From NCBI GenBank assembly GCA_949592205.1, contig CATIUR010000003.1, positions 73,746,501 to 73,810,500 on the forward strand: 64,000 nucleotides of DNA, read 5' to 3'. The notes below the pieces were generated by a model, which made no database searches, had not been told where the DNA came from, and saw nothing but the letters and a program-made list of their open reading frames with translations. Positions 33,117 through 43,968 of this stretch are shown one piece after another (position 1 is the stretch's first letter; each line of letters begins with the position of its first letter). This DNA is from Helichrysum umbraculigerum (lineage: Eukaryota; Streptophyta; Magnoliopsida; Asterales; Asteraceae). A program made the position numbers and the translations under genes.

Positions 33117-33846
33117 TGTATACAAAGGGTATGAAGTCATTGGATTATAATTGGTGTTGCTTCGGGTCAAACAAAGTGAAATGTGGTCAAGTGTCAATTG
33201 TGATTGGTTGGTCAAATGTGAAGTGGATACATTGTCAATAGCCTTGAATTGGTCAAACAAATGTGGTTTGAGTGTTGTTTTGGTTGAAAAGTGGTTGATT
33301 TATCAAACGGGTCAAAAAGGGGTCAAAATGGGTCGTGAACGTGTCTACGTGTGAAAACGAGTTAGAGTTTGATTTGAAACAAGTGGAAGTTGTGATTAGT
33401 GTCAAAATGTTATTAGAAAAGTAGTGGCAAAGTGCTCAGGTTTGAAATAATGTGGTTTGTGTTTTGAAGTGTTCACAAAAAGAGTCGAAATGGTCATTAA
33501 CTAGTGACACGTCCAGATTTGTCGTTTTTATGAATTTTGGAAAAGTGTAAAAATGGAAAGTTTTATATTCTCATAGGGGAGGTGCATGTAAAATTTCAGG
33601 TCCTAAATCGTAACGAGTAAAAAGTTATGCGTGTTTGAATTTGGTCAAAAATGTGAGTCTGTGTTACCACTAGAACAGGCCTGTTCTAGCCTAAAACAAG
33701 CTTGTTATAGCTAAAACAAGGTTGTTTTACATACCAGTTGTCTTGTTTTGGGTCAAAATGTAAAGATGAGAATACGGTATCAAATATACGAGATGTGGGA
33801 CCGAGCTGTGGGAACCGAAAAAAAAATCGAGTTTTGGGGCGTTTCA
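33117..33846 (+). repeat. E LTR2, right part
   Basis: Continues LTR2 after F and its GTATG duplication and ends GCGTTTCA before the primer site. By eye it is identical to the same part of LTR1 (18969-19703). Confidence 0.88.
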
Positions 33847-34679
33847 AGTTGGTATCAGAGCGATAGTTTAAGAGAGTTATGTAATCCACTTTAGGATTGC
33901 ATGATCTTAAACTATTATGTGTTGTTTGAATTGCTATGATTATGATTATGTTAAATAGTTAATTTGACTTTGTGATGTTAATTGATATTGAAATGCAGAG
34001 ATGGATTGACAGAAGTAAGAGTAAGTATTTACGTGGAGCTAATTGTGGTAGTAAATATATGTAAATAAGCTAGATATGTTGTGAATTGTGAAGTAGTTTT
34101 TGAGTATGTGTTTAATTGTCAAATTGTTATTATTGTGTATTAATTGTTAATTGAGTTGTGCTTTATGTGTTTGTGTGGGAATCACATTAGAAAACGATGA
34201 TTTGAGATAACTTGAGAATGAAGTGTGTATAACATAATATGTCTACGCCTGATCACCGTGGTTATATTATGCTATTTCACATGGAATTGTTGGAGTTATC
34301 AAATATCAAAGTGATTTAGTGTGATTGATAGGATAGAGTGTAAGAGAAGAGGTGTTTAAACTATGTGAATTACGAATTAAATATTATGATAAGAGGAGAT
34401 AATAGAGAAAGTATGAGTAATAGACTTGTATCTAGTGATACGTATTTCACTAAATTATGTGAAACCAATATGTAAGGGTATATTTTAAAGAGCTTCTAGA
34501 GTTAGTGTTGATAATGCGTTTGAATAGAATTAAGTGATGTATGCGTTTATGTATGAACAGTGAATTAAGTTAAGTGTTCTAAGTATGATTAAATGTTTGT
34601 GCATAAGTAGAGATAGTGTTGAGTCAGAGTAGTACGGGTGCCATTCGTGAGGACACGAATGAGATAAGTGGGGGAGAGT
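33847..34679 (+). other. E internal region 2, non-coding (833 bp)
   Basis: Second copy of the internal region, with primer site TGGTATCAGAGC near 33850 and a polypurine tract ending at 34679. One difference from region 1 noticed (near 33998). No coding sequence. Confidence 0.85.
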
Positions 34680-37517
34680 TGTAATACCCCAAATTTCAGG
34701 AAATTAATATCGTACGCGAATATATTTTTATTATGAAATATTATTATGTAGATAATAAGATACGAATGAAAACGTAAGCGGCTTTATCTGTTCCAGACTG
34801 TATGACTTAAAGAAATTAAATTAAATAGATAGAATTGTATGTGGATGGCCAGAGTTATCCTATTTCATTTTGAAAACTTCCTGTGAGTTCCAGAGATAGA
34901 GTAGAAATCGCAGAGGCAAAACAACATCCCCAAAATCATGAAATTCAACTCTCAATTTAAGTTTTAATCCTTAGTTCTTCATCTCTTTCATTCTTTAAAT
35001 CATTGTAAGTGTTAATTTCTTCATGTTTAACCTAGTTTTGGGGTTTTGATGGGTTTTATGAAATTGGTAAAATTAAATACGAAATTAGGGTTTATTATGA
35101 TAGTATTAGTATTTATTAATGTTATTAAGTTTGTTAGTGATTATATAACATGTTGAAATTGATGAATTGAAGAATTTTGTTTATGGGTAATTCTAGGGTT
35201 CCATTAAAAAGTGTATGAATTGGGGTAATTAAGCTTAAAAGTGTTATTATTAGTGTTAATAGAGTATTTTTATGAGGATAGAACATAAATTAATGAGGTG
35301 GAAGTTGATAAGTAATGAATTGTTAAATAGTGTTCATGGTGGTTCATATGAATTATGTTTAGATTATGTTAATAAAACTTATAATGAAATTAGTGATGTT
35401 AATGGAACATGATTATGATGTTGGAACATAAATTAAAGTAGTGAAGCATGATTATAGAAATAATTATGATGTATGATAAAGAAGTAAGATGATCATGAAT
35501 AGTTTAGTAAGGGAATATGATTAAAGATTTTACTTAGTTTAATCAAAGTGGGGGAGGGATTGAATATGATTAAAGTGAATGATTGATTAGTGCCTAAGTA
35601 TTTTTATGATTATATGTATGATTATGTAGGTGTTAGAGACATGGAGAGCTTTCGTTGGTGAAATCATCTAAGAAAGTTTGGTGAGTGATACGGGGGTTAA
35701 ACAGGTGATTTGGTTGTGTGATACCGTATAGCTTGAGGGCTAGAGGGTTGCACAATCAAGGAAAGTTAATTGTTATGTTTGTTTATTTATGTTTATTGCT
35801 TATAATAGTTAATTGTGTTAAATTACTTGTTATGTTTAATTGTTATGGGAATACATGTTATTTGGAAAGTCAGTAGTGATTATCTCATTAGCTAATAATG
35901 AGTATGTCACTAGCTTAAAGGTAAAGGAAAGAATTGGTGGAGAATAGTGTATGATTCAATTGTGTTGGATCCGGATTACTGTTGGGTAAGAGGCTACATA
36001 ATTGGGTGAAAAATAATGTGTTAATATATGTGGATTAAATAATTGAGATTATGTGATTATGATGTTATGTTAAATTGATAGTGTATGATTCAATTGTGTT
36101 GGATCCGGATTACTGTTGGGTAAGAGGCTACACAATTGGGTGGAAGATAACGTGTTAATGTATGTGGATTATGTGGAATATGTGTATGCAGTGAAACAAT
36201 GTTAGTATGCATACCATTGTGGTATGGTACTCAGTGAAATAGAGTTAGTATGCATATCGATGTGATATGGTGCTCAGTGATCAGTGTTCAGTATTCAGAG
36301 CATAGTGATGTTGTGATTATGTAATTGTGTTGATATGTGTTAAGTGTTATGTGGAATTGCTTGTTTAATTACCTGTGTACTCACTAAGTAGTTGTGCTTA
36401 CCCGTTTCAGTGTTTATAATGTAGGTTGAAGTTGCTAGCAAAACGTGGATAGAAGGCTATGTAAAATTAGTGGCGTGGATTATGGAGCATGCTTATGGTT
36501 AGATTATGCTCATTCTTTTGAATTGTTGTTTTGATATCCAATTGTGTAAATCGTCCAAACAAAGAATATAGAGTCTTGGGTCTGTGTATACAAAGGGTAT
36601 GAAGTCATTGGATTATAATTGGTGTTGCTTCGGGTCAAACATAGTGAAATGTGGTCAAGTGTCAATTGTGATTGGTTGGTCAAATGTGAAGTGGATGCAT
36701 TGTCAATAGCCTTGAATTGGTCAAACAAATGTGGTTTGAGTGTTGTTTTGGTTGAAAAGTGGTTGATTTATGAAACGGGTCAAAAAGGGGTCAAAATGGG
36801 TCGTGAACGTGTCTACGTGTGAAAACGAGTTAGAGTTTGATTTGAAACAAGTGGAAGTTGTGATTAGTGTCAAAATGTTACTCCCTCCGTCCCAAAATTA
36901 TTGTCCACCAACAAAAAACACACAGTTTAATAAAAGTGGGACCACAACAGTTTTCAACCACTCAAATAGAATCTGCACCCACTAAACTCTCTTCTTATTG
37001 GTTGAAATGAGAAGTGGACAATTATTTTGGGACATCCCAAAAGGGAAAGATGGACTATAATTTTGAGACGGAGGTAGTATTAGAAAAGTAGTGGCAAAGT
37101 GCTCAGGTTTGAAATAATGTGGTTTGTGTTTTGAAGTGTTCACAAAAAGAGTCGAAATGGTCATTAACTAGTGACACGTCCAGATTTGTCGTTTTTATGA
37201 ATTTTGGAAAAGTGTAAAAATGGAAAGTTTTATATTCTCATAGGGGAGGTGCATGTAAAATTTCAGGTCCTAAATCGTAACGAGTAAAAAGTTATGCGTG
37301 TTTGAATTTGGACAAAAATGTGAGTCTGTGTTACCACTAGAACAGGCTTGTTCTAGCCTAAAACAAGCTTGTTCTAGCTAAAACAAGGTTGGTTTACATC
37401 CCACTTGTCTTTTTTTTGGTCAAAATGTAAAGATGAGAATACGGTATCAAATATACGAGATGTGGGACCGAGCTGTGGGAACCGAAAAAAAAAAAATTCG
37501 AGTTTTGGGGCGTTTCA
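34680..37517 (+). repeat. E LTR3 (about 2.64 kb plus a 197-bp MITE)
   Basis: Starts TGTAATACCCC and ends GCGTTTCA; followed by the CTAGA duplication. It differs from LTR1 by roughly 1.4% by eye. The Stowaway MITE at 36881-37077 is present only in this LTR. Confidence 0.88.
36881..37077 (+). mobile_element. Stowaway-like MITE, 197 bp, in E LTR3
   Basis: Terminal inverted repeats start CTCCCTCCGTCCCAAAATTA on the left and, reverse-complemented, CTACCTCCGTCTCAAAATTA on the right; TA is duplicated (36879-36880, 37078-37079). LTR1 and LTR2 show the empty site. A second copy in opposite orientation lies at 39361-39557. Stowaway elements are moved by mariner-like transposases; this copy encodes nothing. 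Confidence 0.92.
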
Positions 37518-37522
37518 CTAGA

Positions 37523-37767
37523 TTTCTTTTATATAACTAAAACTTACGAAATCTAATTTTGTAAACCTAACTACTTTTACACTTGTACGATTTGATGAAT
37601 CGTAAAACTTTGTAATTATTACTCTTAGCATCTTAATATATATGTTCTGTTGTAATCATATGCTCTGATATGTATGCATGTACCTTGTATACGTCGGCAC
37701 CCCCACTCGATCTAATGCTTCCGCAAACAATCTCATAACTTTAATTAACAAATTTGGGGGTGCGACA
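37523..37767 (+). repeat. D 3' LTR, right part
   Basis: Resumes D's LTR after element E and ends GGGGGTGCGACA. The last 75 bases have the Tekay terminal foldback (GGCACCCCC and GGGGGTGC arms, GCTTCCGCAA between them). Confidence 0.75.
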
Positions 37768-39156
37768 TTTTATTGGTCACCCGTACAATTATTTTAATTT
37801 TATAAAACTTTGTTCAAATTTGTAGTAGACAATTAAATTAAATTAAGACGGAGAGTATATCAATGATCATTTTATGGTTAATTAATAATAATCAATGTTG
37901 GCCAAAGTTACATTATATATAAATCAATAAACAAACTACAACGTTAACATATTGTTTAGTACAACGTTTTTAATTGTTTAAGTACTTATTTCAATCAAGT
38001 AGCTTCTACGTTTATGTCAATCGAATATTCATCGTTGATGGTCTTTTGTTTTCGGCCCTTTTTTTAGTGTAAGCGTTTGTCACAAAAATAGATAAATAAT
38101 AATAATTAAATTAAAAACAATTACAAATTTACGAAATCTAATTAAGGGCTTTTGATAAGAAAAATCAGAATTACATCTATGATAATTTAAAATATAATTT
38201 AATATGTATTGTTTAAAAAAAAAAGCTCAAGTGTATCAATTGCAACATTTGTGAATTAAAAATAAATGTTTAACTCTAATCGGTACACATATTTTTTCTT
38301 ATTGAAAACTCTAAAGACTTTCACTAGTATAACGCTATATTTTAAACTCATTTTTACACAAAAAGGTAAAAACCAACACAATCATTTTAAACACAATAAA
38401 TGATCATGTATTCTAACTTTCATTTAATTTATTCCATAGCATGTGCTTTGTTGAGATATTTTCAAATGCTAATTAATTTCTTAAAGATAAAAAAGATAGA
38501 TGCATGGGGAACTTGCAACATATAAGCCAAGGTCATGAGTTCAAATCCAGTCGATATATTTTTTGATCGTCTGTTACATGATTTACTTCTTTCATACGTA
38601 TTGATGATGAAACCGATCGGTAAAAGCCCGTCAGATTATTGATTTACCCCACCCCACCCCACCCCCACAAAGTTGCATTCAAAAAGTTGAAACATTAATA
38701 TTTTTGAAAAGACATAGGAAACTTTGAGATTCAACAACTCGTGTTATTCATTATCATACATATATAGACAAATATTTGATAAGTATCAAATAACTAGAAT
38801 GCAATAGAGTAGGTGGACCAAAACTATCTTGAGTCAAAACATTAAATATAATTTTAAGGCGACAAATAAACTTCCAAATCCACTAGTTAAAACTTGTCAA
38901 TCGTATATAGTTGCCATATCGATTCTTAGTTATAATTGCTAGACAACTTTTTACACTTAAAATTGTTTATGTACTTTTTTCATGACAAACTTTAACTACG
39001 TTGGTAATGTTTCATGCATATTTATCGAAATGTTGGAGTTTGACCGCCCATCCGTAGATCTATAAAAATTGTTGTCAAGATTATTAGAAAAATGGTAAGT
39101 ATAAAGTATGCGATCAATGATACGGTATCATCTTGTTCGTCAATTATTAGTTACTA
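37768..39156. other. AT-rich spacer, no gene
   Basis: No ORF worth calling on either strand. The stretch AAGACGGAGAGTAT at about 37845 may be the right end of an old Stowaway copy. A tRNA-like B-box (GAGTTCAAATCC) is at 38537-38548. A short CCCCA repeat is at 38646-38665. Confidence 0.6.
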
Positions 39157-39158
39157 TA

Positions 39159-39579
39159 CTATCCGTCCCAAAATAAATATCTACTTGATTACTTATAAAT
39201 TGCAAAAAGTAAATACTCCGTACTACATATATATCATTCAATTTTCTATTTTACTAACGTAATTTCTTTATTTCTTCAATAAATTCAGTCAAACTTGTCT
39301 TGAATATAAGATTAAAACTGACATTTACCCAAAATATCTTAATTCACACAAAAAAATTTACTACCTCCGTCCCAAAATTATAGTCCATCTTTCCTTTTTG
39401 GGATCTCCCAAAATAATTGTCCACTTCTCATTTCAACCAATAAGAAGAGAGTTTATTGGGTGCAGATTCTATTTGAGTGGTTGAAAACTGTTGTGGTCCC
39501 ACTTTTATTAAACTGTGTGCTTTTTGTTGGTGGACAATAATTTTGGGACGGAGGGAGTAATTTTTATGGGACGGAGGGG
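39159..39579. mobile_element. Older Stowaway-like MITE, interrupted by a second MITE
   Basis: Left end CTATCCGTCCCAAAATAAAT, right end ATGGGACGGAGGGG, TA on both sides (39157-39158, 39580-39581). It shares an internal block (AATAAATTCAGTCAAACTTG) with the copy at 40372-40616. The 197-bp MITE at 39361-39557 sits inside it. Confidence 0.75.
39361..39557 (-). mobile_element. Stowaway-like MITE, 197 bp, nested in another MITE
   Basis: Reverse-oriented twin of the copy at 36881, same length, about five differences by eye. TA duplication at 39359-39360 and 39558-39559. Confidence 0.9.
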
Positions 39580-39737
39580 TAATTTTAGTAGTGCAATGGA
39601 GTGGTGATAACTTTATTTATGTATTTTTGTTATGTTCAATAGTATATTCATTACATAGCATGTCATCATTTAATAATATTTCCGTAATATAACATTTACT
39701 TCATTATTTTATAGGTTATATCGTAAGGATAAAGTTC

Positions 39738-40048
39738 TGAGGGGAAGGTCACAAATGAGGGGAATGATGTGAATGTCAAATTCACTGCATTTTAAGACAA
39801 AATTGCCGCTCAGATTCACTACATCTTACCAATGAAACACTACATTTTACATTTAACAAATATTACTTCATTTTACACCTACAAATTTATTCCTAAAATC
39901 AGTAAATTCGATAATCTTCCCATCTTTCCCCCTCATTTGAAGCATTCTCCTTCAATCTTCACCTATAAATTTATTCCTAAAATACAGTAAATTCGATAAT
40001 CTTCCCATCTTTCCCCCTCATTTGAGGCATTCTCCTTCGATCTTCACC
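39738..40048. repeat. Possible MITE with imperfect inverted ends and a tandem duplication
   Basis: The left part GAGGGGAAGGTCACAAATGA is loosely inverted at the right as CCCTCATTTGAGGCATTCTC. An internal unit of about 80 bp (TAAATTCGATAATCTTCCCA core) occurs twice, at 39884-39963 and 39962-40048. No target duplication was found. Confidence 0.4.
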
Positions 40049-40371
40049 TATATCACAATATAAATAACATGTCAATGCTTTGCAACTAAATACGGATGTA
40101 TTACCATCGATTATACATATGTCCATAATCTTTTAAATCCCTATATTTAGAGAATAGATTTTTAACTAATATAATGTGTGTTGATAGGTAAAATGAAATT
40201 TAATTATTATCTTGTATGTAGATAACTAAATGTTAAGGTAGAATTTATTTTTTTCAAAATCTTAAATTCAAATTCAAGATAAAATTTAAATATTAAAATG
40301 TTATATGTGTGATTACAGATTAAATATTTTTCTATTGGTGCCTAAATTTCTAAATTCAAAAAAAGGGCATA

Positions 40372-40616
40372 CTACATTCGTCTCAAAATAAATGTCCACA
40401 TAACAATTTATATATGTCCCTAATCAACTTGCACAAAATAACTATTAAAAATCATTAAACTCCACATACTACCCTCATTTATTACTCTAAATCATTTATT
40501 TCTTAAATAAATTCAGTCAAACTTGCCTTAATTATATGGAAAAAAATGATAGTTGTCAAATCTATCTTATTCCCAATAAAAAGTTTTATGGGACACTTTT
40601 TGTGAGACGGATGGAG
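40372..40616. mobile_element. Stowaway-like MITE, about 245 bp
   Basis: Left end CTACATTCGTCTCAAAATAA, right end TGTGAGACGGATGGAG, TA on both sides (40370-40371, 40617-40618). Same family as 39159-39579. Confidence 0.75.
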
Positions 40617-40779
40617 TAATAAACTAAAAGGGTGTACAAGTAATTTTAACTTCTTTTTTTTAAGATGGAGTAATAAACTAAAGGGTTGTACGAGTAATTT
40701 TAACCTTTTCTTTTGAGATTTAAAATTTGACCATTTGAAAATGATTTATTAATAGTATTAGATAATATATTTATACTTA

Positions 40780-41100
40780 CACTGTGTCCTCGAATAAAAT
40801 ATTAGGTGGAAAATAAGATAAGGGAACAAAGAAGAAAATAAGATAAGGAAAGAAGAAGGAAGATAAGTTTATTGGTTGTGTTCTTAAGTTTGAGGGAAAA
40901 GAAAGGAAAGAAAGTGTTTCTCTTATAATCATCCCAAAAGTGAGAGAAAGAGATTGGAAGATAATTATACTCAAACTTTCCCTCATCTTTCTTTCCCTTC
41001 TTTTCTTTTCCTTGCATAAAAAACTCAAGAACACAATTTTGTTTTTCAATCCTTTTACTTCCTTTCCTTTCCTCCTTAAATCTAACTCGAGAACACAATG
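40780..41100. mobile_element. MITE, 321 bp, with TTA duplication and purine/pyrimidine hairpin
   Basis: Left end CACTGTGTCCTCGA, right end CTCGAGAACACAATG, forming inverted repeats that extend about 40 bp with mismatches; TTA at 40777-40779 and 41101-41103. The left half is purine-rich, the right half pyrimidine-rich, so one strand folds into a long hairpin. A 3-bp TTA duplication fits PIF/Harbinger, while the CACTG end recalls CACTA elements; I cannot decide. No coding capacity. Confidence 0.7.
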
Positions 41101-41103
41101 TTA

Positions 41104-41239
41104 GTTGATGCGCCTCCGGGAGGTCAATCAGGAATTGCGTCCTGTCGTCGGACCTTCCACTAGCAGCGACACCCGTCGAGTAGTTTTAAATTTATAATTT
41201 TCGGGGCCAAAATCTTTCGAACAACCTAATGATATTAGG
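41104..41239 (-). repeat. H: Athila LTR fragment, end part
   Basis: On the minus strand it resembles the end of an Athila LTR (compare the TTTAAATTTATAATT block with 10660-10672 in A2). It is cut by element C at 41239 and resumes at 51814. No primer site or gag follows on the left; a MITE lies directly there. Confidence 0.6.
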
Positions 41240-43934
41240 TGTAGCACCCCCAGATTTACTGTTCGCGGAAGCATACTTTGGGTGTTACTAATCAATACAC
41301 AAAGCACATAGATACATAATGAACGACCACTACATGAGTCGTTTTACAAATACATTGATTAACGTAAAAGTCTACATATGTTTTACAAAAGACGAGTTCG
41401 CATAGATATTTGAGAGATTCTAATACATATCTAATTTTAGCAAAATATAGAAATGCAGGGAAATCTCTTGATGTTTATATGATTGCATGCGACTCGAGCT
41501 ACAGTATCCTGATGGGCAGTCCAACTTACTGCTGAGTACCTGAGATAACATGCTAAAAGGTCAGCTGTAAAGCTGGTGAGCTCACAGGTTTGATATGCTA
41601 ATATATGATTTGTGAACCGCAAGATTTAATGATTCGATTTACAAAGCATGTAAATAATTGGAGAATGAGTATCACATGAATATTTGTAATTAAACAAATA
41701 AGTAAAGATTGATACAACTAGCATGAGCACATAGTCTGAGCTTAACTGAGGGGTCAGGATCACTATCAAGTGCCTGATCGAGGGTGCCTCTATGCGTATG
41801 CCTAATCAACATACGTTTGAACAAATGATAATGCGTCCGTTTGACAGGTTAGTGCTTGCTAACTCGGACGGGGATTGTCAATCCCATATGGTACCATACA
41901 CTAACATTCACGCTAAATCATATTAACAAAACTATGCTTCAGAGGACTTTGATTGATTAGATGAAAACAACTCATGCAGCATACGTGATAATTTGATACT
42001 TGCGTTCACATGTAAAACAAAACGAGCATGTATCTCACCCCTAGGTAAAAGCATTTAAAATAGGGGCTATGAGACTCACCTGAGCCTGATGAATTGTTAG
42101 CCAACAATTATAATGATTCACAATGATTTGATGTCGTTACAACGACTGAACCTGCAGGGCGTCTTAGACGCGCAAGGTTTTGATAATGATTAGATATTGA
42201 ACCTGCCGGGCGTATTAAACGCGCAAGGTTTTAAAATGATTAGATGTCTTATCATATCATCTATGCTAGTTGTTCATCCAACTAGTAATGTCCAAATGAT
42301 TTAGTTTAACTGATTAGATTTGAGTTTTTGAAAGATGTGTACGGCCCGTTGGTGAGTTTTTGGTAATAATAATCTCAACTATTATTATTATACTTTGATT
42401 GTTGTATCGTATTTAAATTGTTATAGTTAAAACTGCTAGTTATAGGTTTCTGCCGAAAGTTATGGTTTCTGCCGAATAGTTTCTACCGAAGGTTAAGGTT
42501 TCTGCCGAAGGTTATAGTTTCTGCCGAAGGTTATAGTTGCTGCCGAAGGTTATAGTTTCTGCCGAAGGTTATAGTTTCTGCCGAAGGTTATAGTTTCTGC
42601 CGAAGGTTATAGTTTCTGCCGAAGGTTATAGTTTCTAGATTTTTAACTCGATGAATACTCTATTTAACCAACTTCTAGACCGATTCAAGTCTAACCAAAA
42701 ATCACACCTATTCACCTAAGAATCTAGTGTAAATCTGCACTTTATGGAGATTTTATAAGATCATTTACTATTTTTAACAAAAATAAACATGAGGAGTGGT
42801 CGGATCGGGTTCGATTATGAGTTCAGTCCAAAGACTCACGTTTTTCACCATGATCCGTGAGGATCTGGTCCGAGAGCCAAAAATGAAAGTTGTAGCTGGT
42901 ATCTTAGTGAACATTTTTCGTTTAGATGTCGAGAGTTGGTTCTTCCTAGTTTTCAAGATATAGACATTTTTGTGGGCTGTTTTTACGAAGACAGAAACTG
43001 TTACCATTTTTGAGTTTGTAAAAACGAGTTTCAAGTTTTGATTTGGACATTTTATAGTTTGATGAGCTACAAAACAAGTAAATAAATGTATTAAAGTAGT
43101 TTTAAGGTGTCGTTAACTTACAAGTGTCGGTTTTGAAAACCGAAAAGATAGGGTCGTAGAGGATCGCGTGGTGCTCGTTTAGCTCCTAGCCGTTTTGCAA
43201 ATAGAGGTGTTTTGATGTTAGTTCTTGGTGGTTTAAGGTGGCGGTTTTGGTTGTTTAGAGAGAGAGAGAGAGAGACGAGTTAGGGAGAGAGGTGGTGAAA
43301 GAGTGAAGGAACAAATTGATGCAATAATGTATGTAGGTATGTGTTAGTCAAAAGCATGATCCACAAAATGTGGATCATGTTTGGCCTGATTTTTCTTAAG
43401 GTCAAAGGGGGTGGATTTTTGTTACATTTTGTCTCCAATTATTGATGTTATACCCGTATTTGTTTACCCGATCGTTTAAACGTATAATTTAGACGTTATA
43501 TATCATACGTATGTTTTTAAATAACGAATGAACTTTAGATATTTGAGTTGAAGTATTTTATCAAAATACTTATTAATGTGTTATAAAATATAACTTTAAT
43601 TTATTTCGATTGTTGCATGCGTTTCACGTATTTTTGGTCGCGTAGACGTTATTTATACAATATGAAATACTTTTGAAATATTATCGAAATAATGTGTAAT
43701 AAATAATGAGTTGTATAAAAATTCTATATTACTTAATACTTGTTTTCACCAACGCCGTATAGATAAATCGGAATTCGGTCGATTAAAAATGCACGATTAA
43801 ATATAATCGCGTACTGATATATATTCAACAATATATATATTGATACATACAATTAGCCTAATACATAGAACTAATTACACGTATTTCATAATGATTAGGA
43901 ACTAATTTCTAGTCCTAATTTGACGGGTGTCACA
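41240..43934 (-). repeat. C 3' LTR (2695 bp)
   Basis: On the minus strand it starts TGTGACACCCGTC and ends GGGGGTGCTACA. A 19-bp tandem array lies at 42444-42636, a GA repeat at 43256-43277, and the terminal foldback at 41240-41288. Confidence 0.9.
42444..42636. repeat. 19-bp tandem array (TATAGTTTCTGCCGAAGGT) in C LTR
   Basis: About ten units, the last ones almost identical; the same array is at 50318-50510 in the other LTR. One unit differs between the two LTRs (GTTGCTG versus GTTTCTG). Confidence 0.88.
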
Positions 43935-43946
43935 TTCTCCCCTTGT
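43935..43946 (-). promoter_or_regulatory. C polypurine tract
   Basis: On the minus strand AAGGGGAGAA directly before TGTGACACCC; same sequence as in F. Confidence 0.85.
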
Positions 43947-43968
43947 TAAGAGAATTTCGTCCCGAAAT

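Larger units (their letters stand above)
17068..37517 (+). mobile_element. E: non-coding LTR element in LTR-internal-LTR-internal-LTR form
   Basis: Three LTRs of about 2.64 kb (17068-19703; 20537-22441 plus 33117-33846; 34680-37517 with a MITE) alternate with two 833-bp internal regions (19704-20536 and 33847-34679). The outer ends are flanked by one 5-bp duplication, CTAGA, at 17063-17067 and 37518-37522. The LTRs start TGTAA(C/T)ACCCC and end GCGTTTCA, the primer site is TGGTATCAGAGC, and the polypurine tract is AGTGGGGGAGAGT. No ORF of significance occurs, so the element is non-autonomous (LARD/TRIM-like). Element F sits in the middle LTR. Confidence 0.9.

Noticed and set aside
40777..41098. 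Two overlapping minus-strand ORFs of 90-98 codons rich in Lys/Glu and Phe/Leu
   Set aside because: Product of a purine/pyrimidine-rich MITE hairpin.
37768..41103. A host gene in the spacer between D and H
   Set aside because: No ORF with exon-like composition or recognisable product on either strand; MITEs account for most of it.
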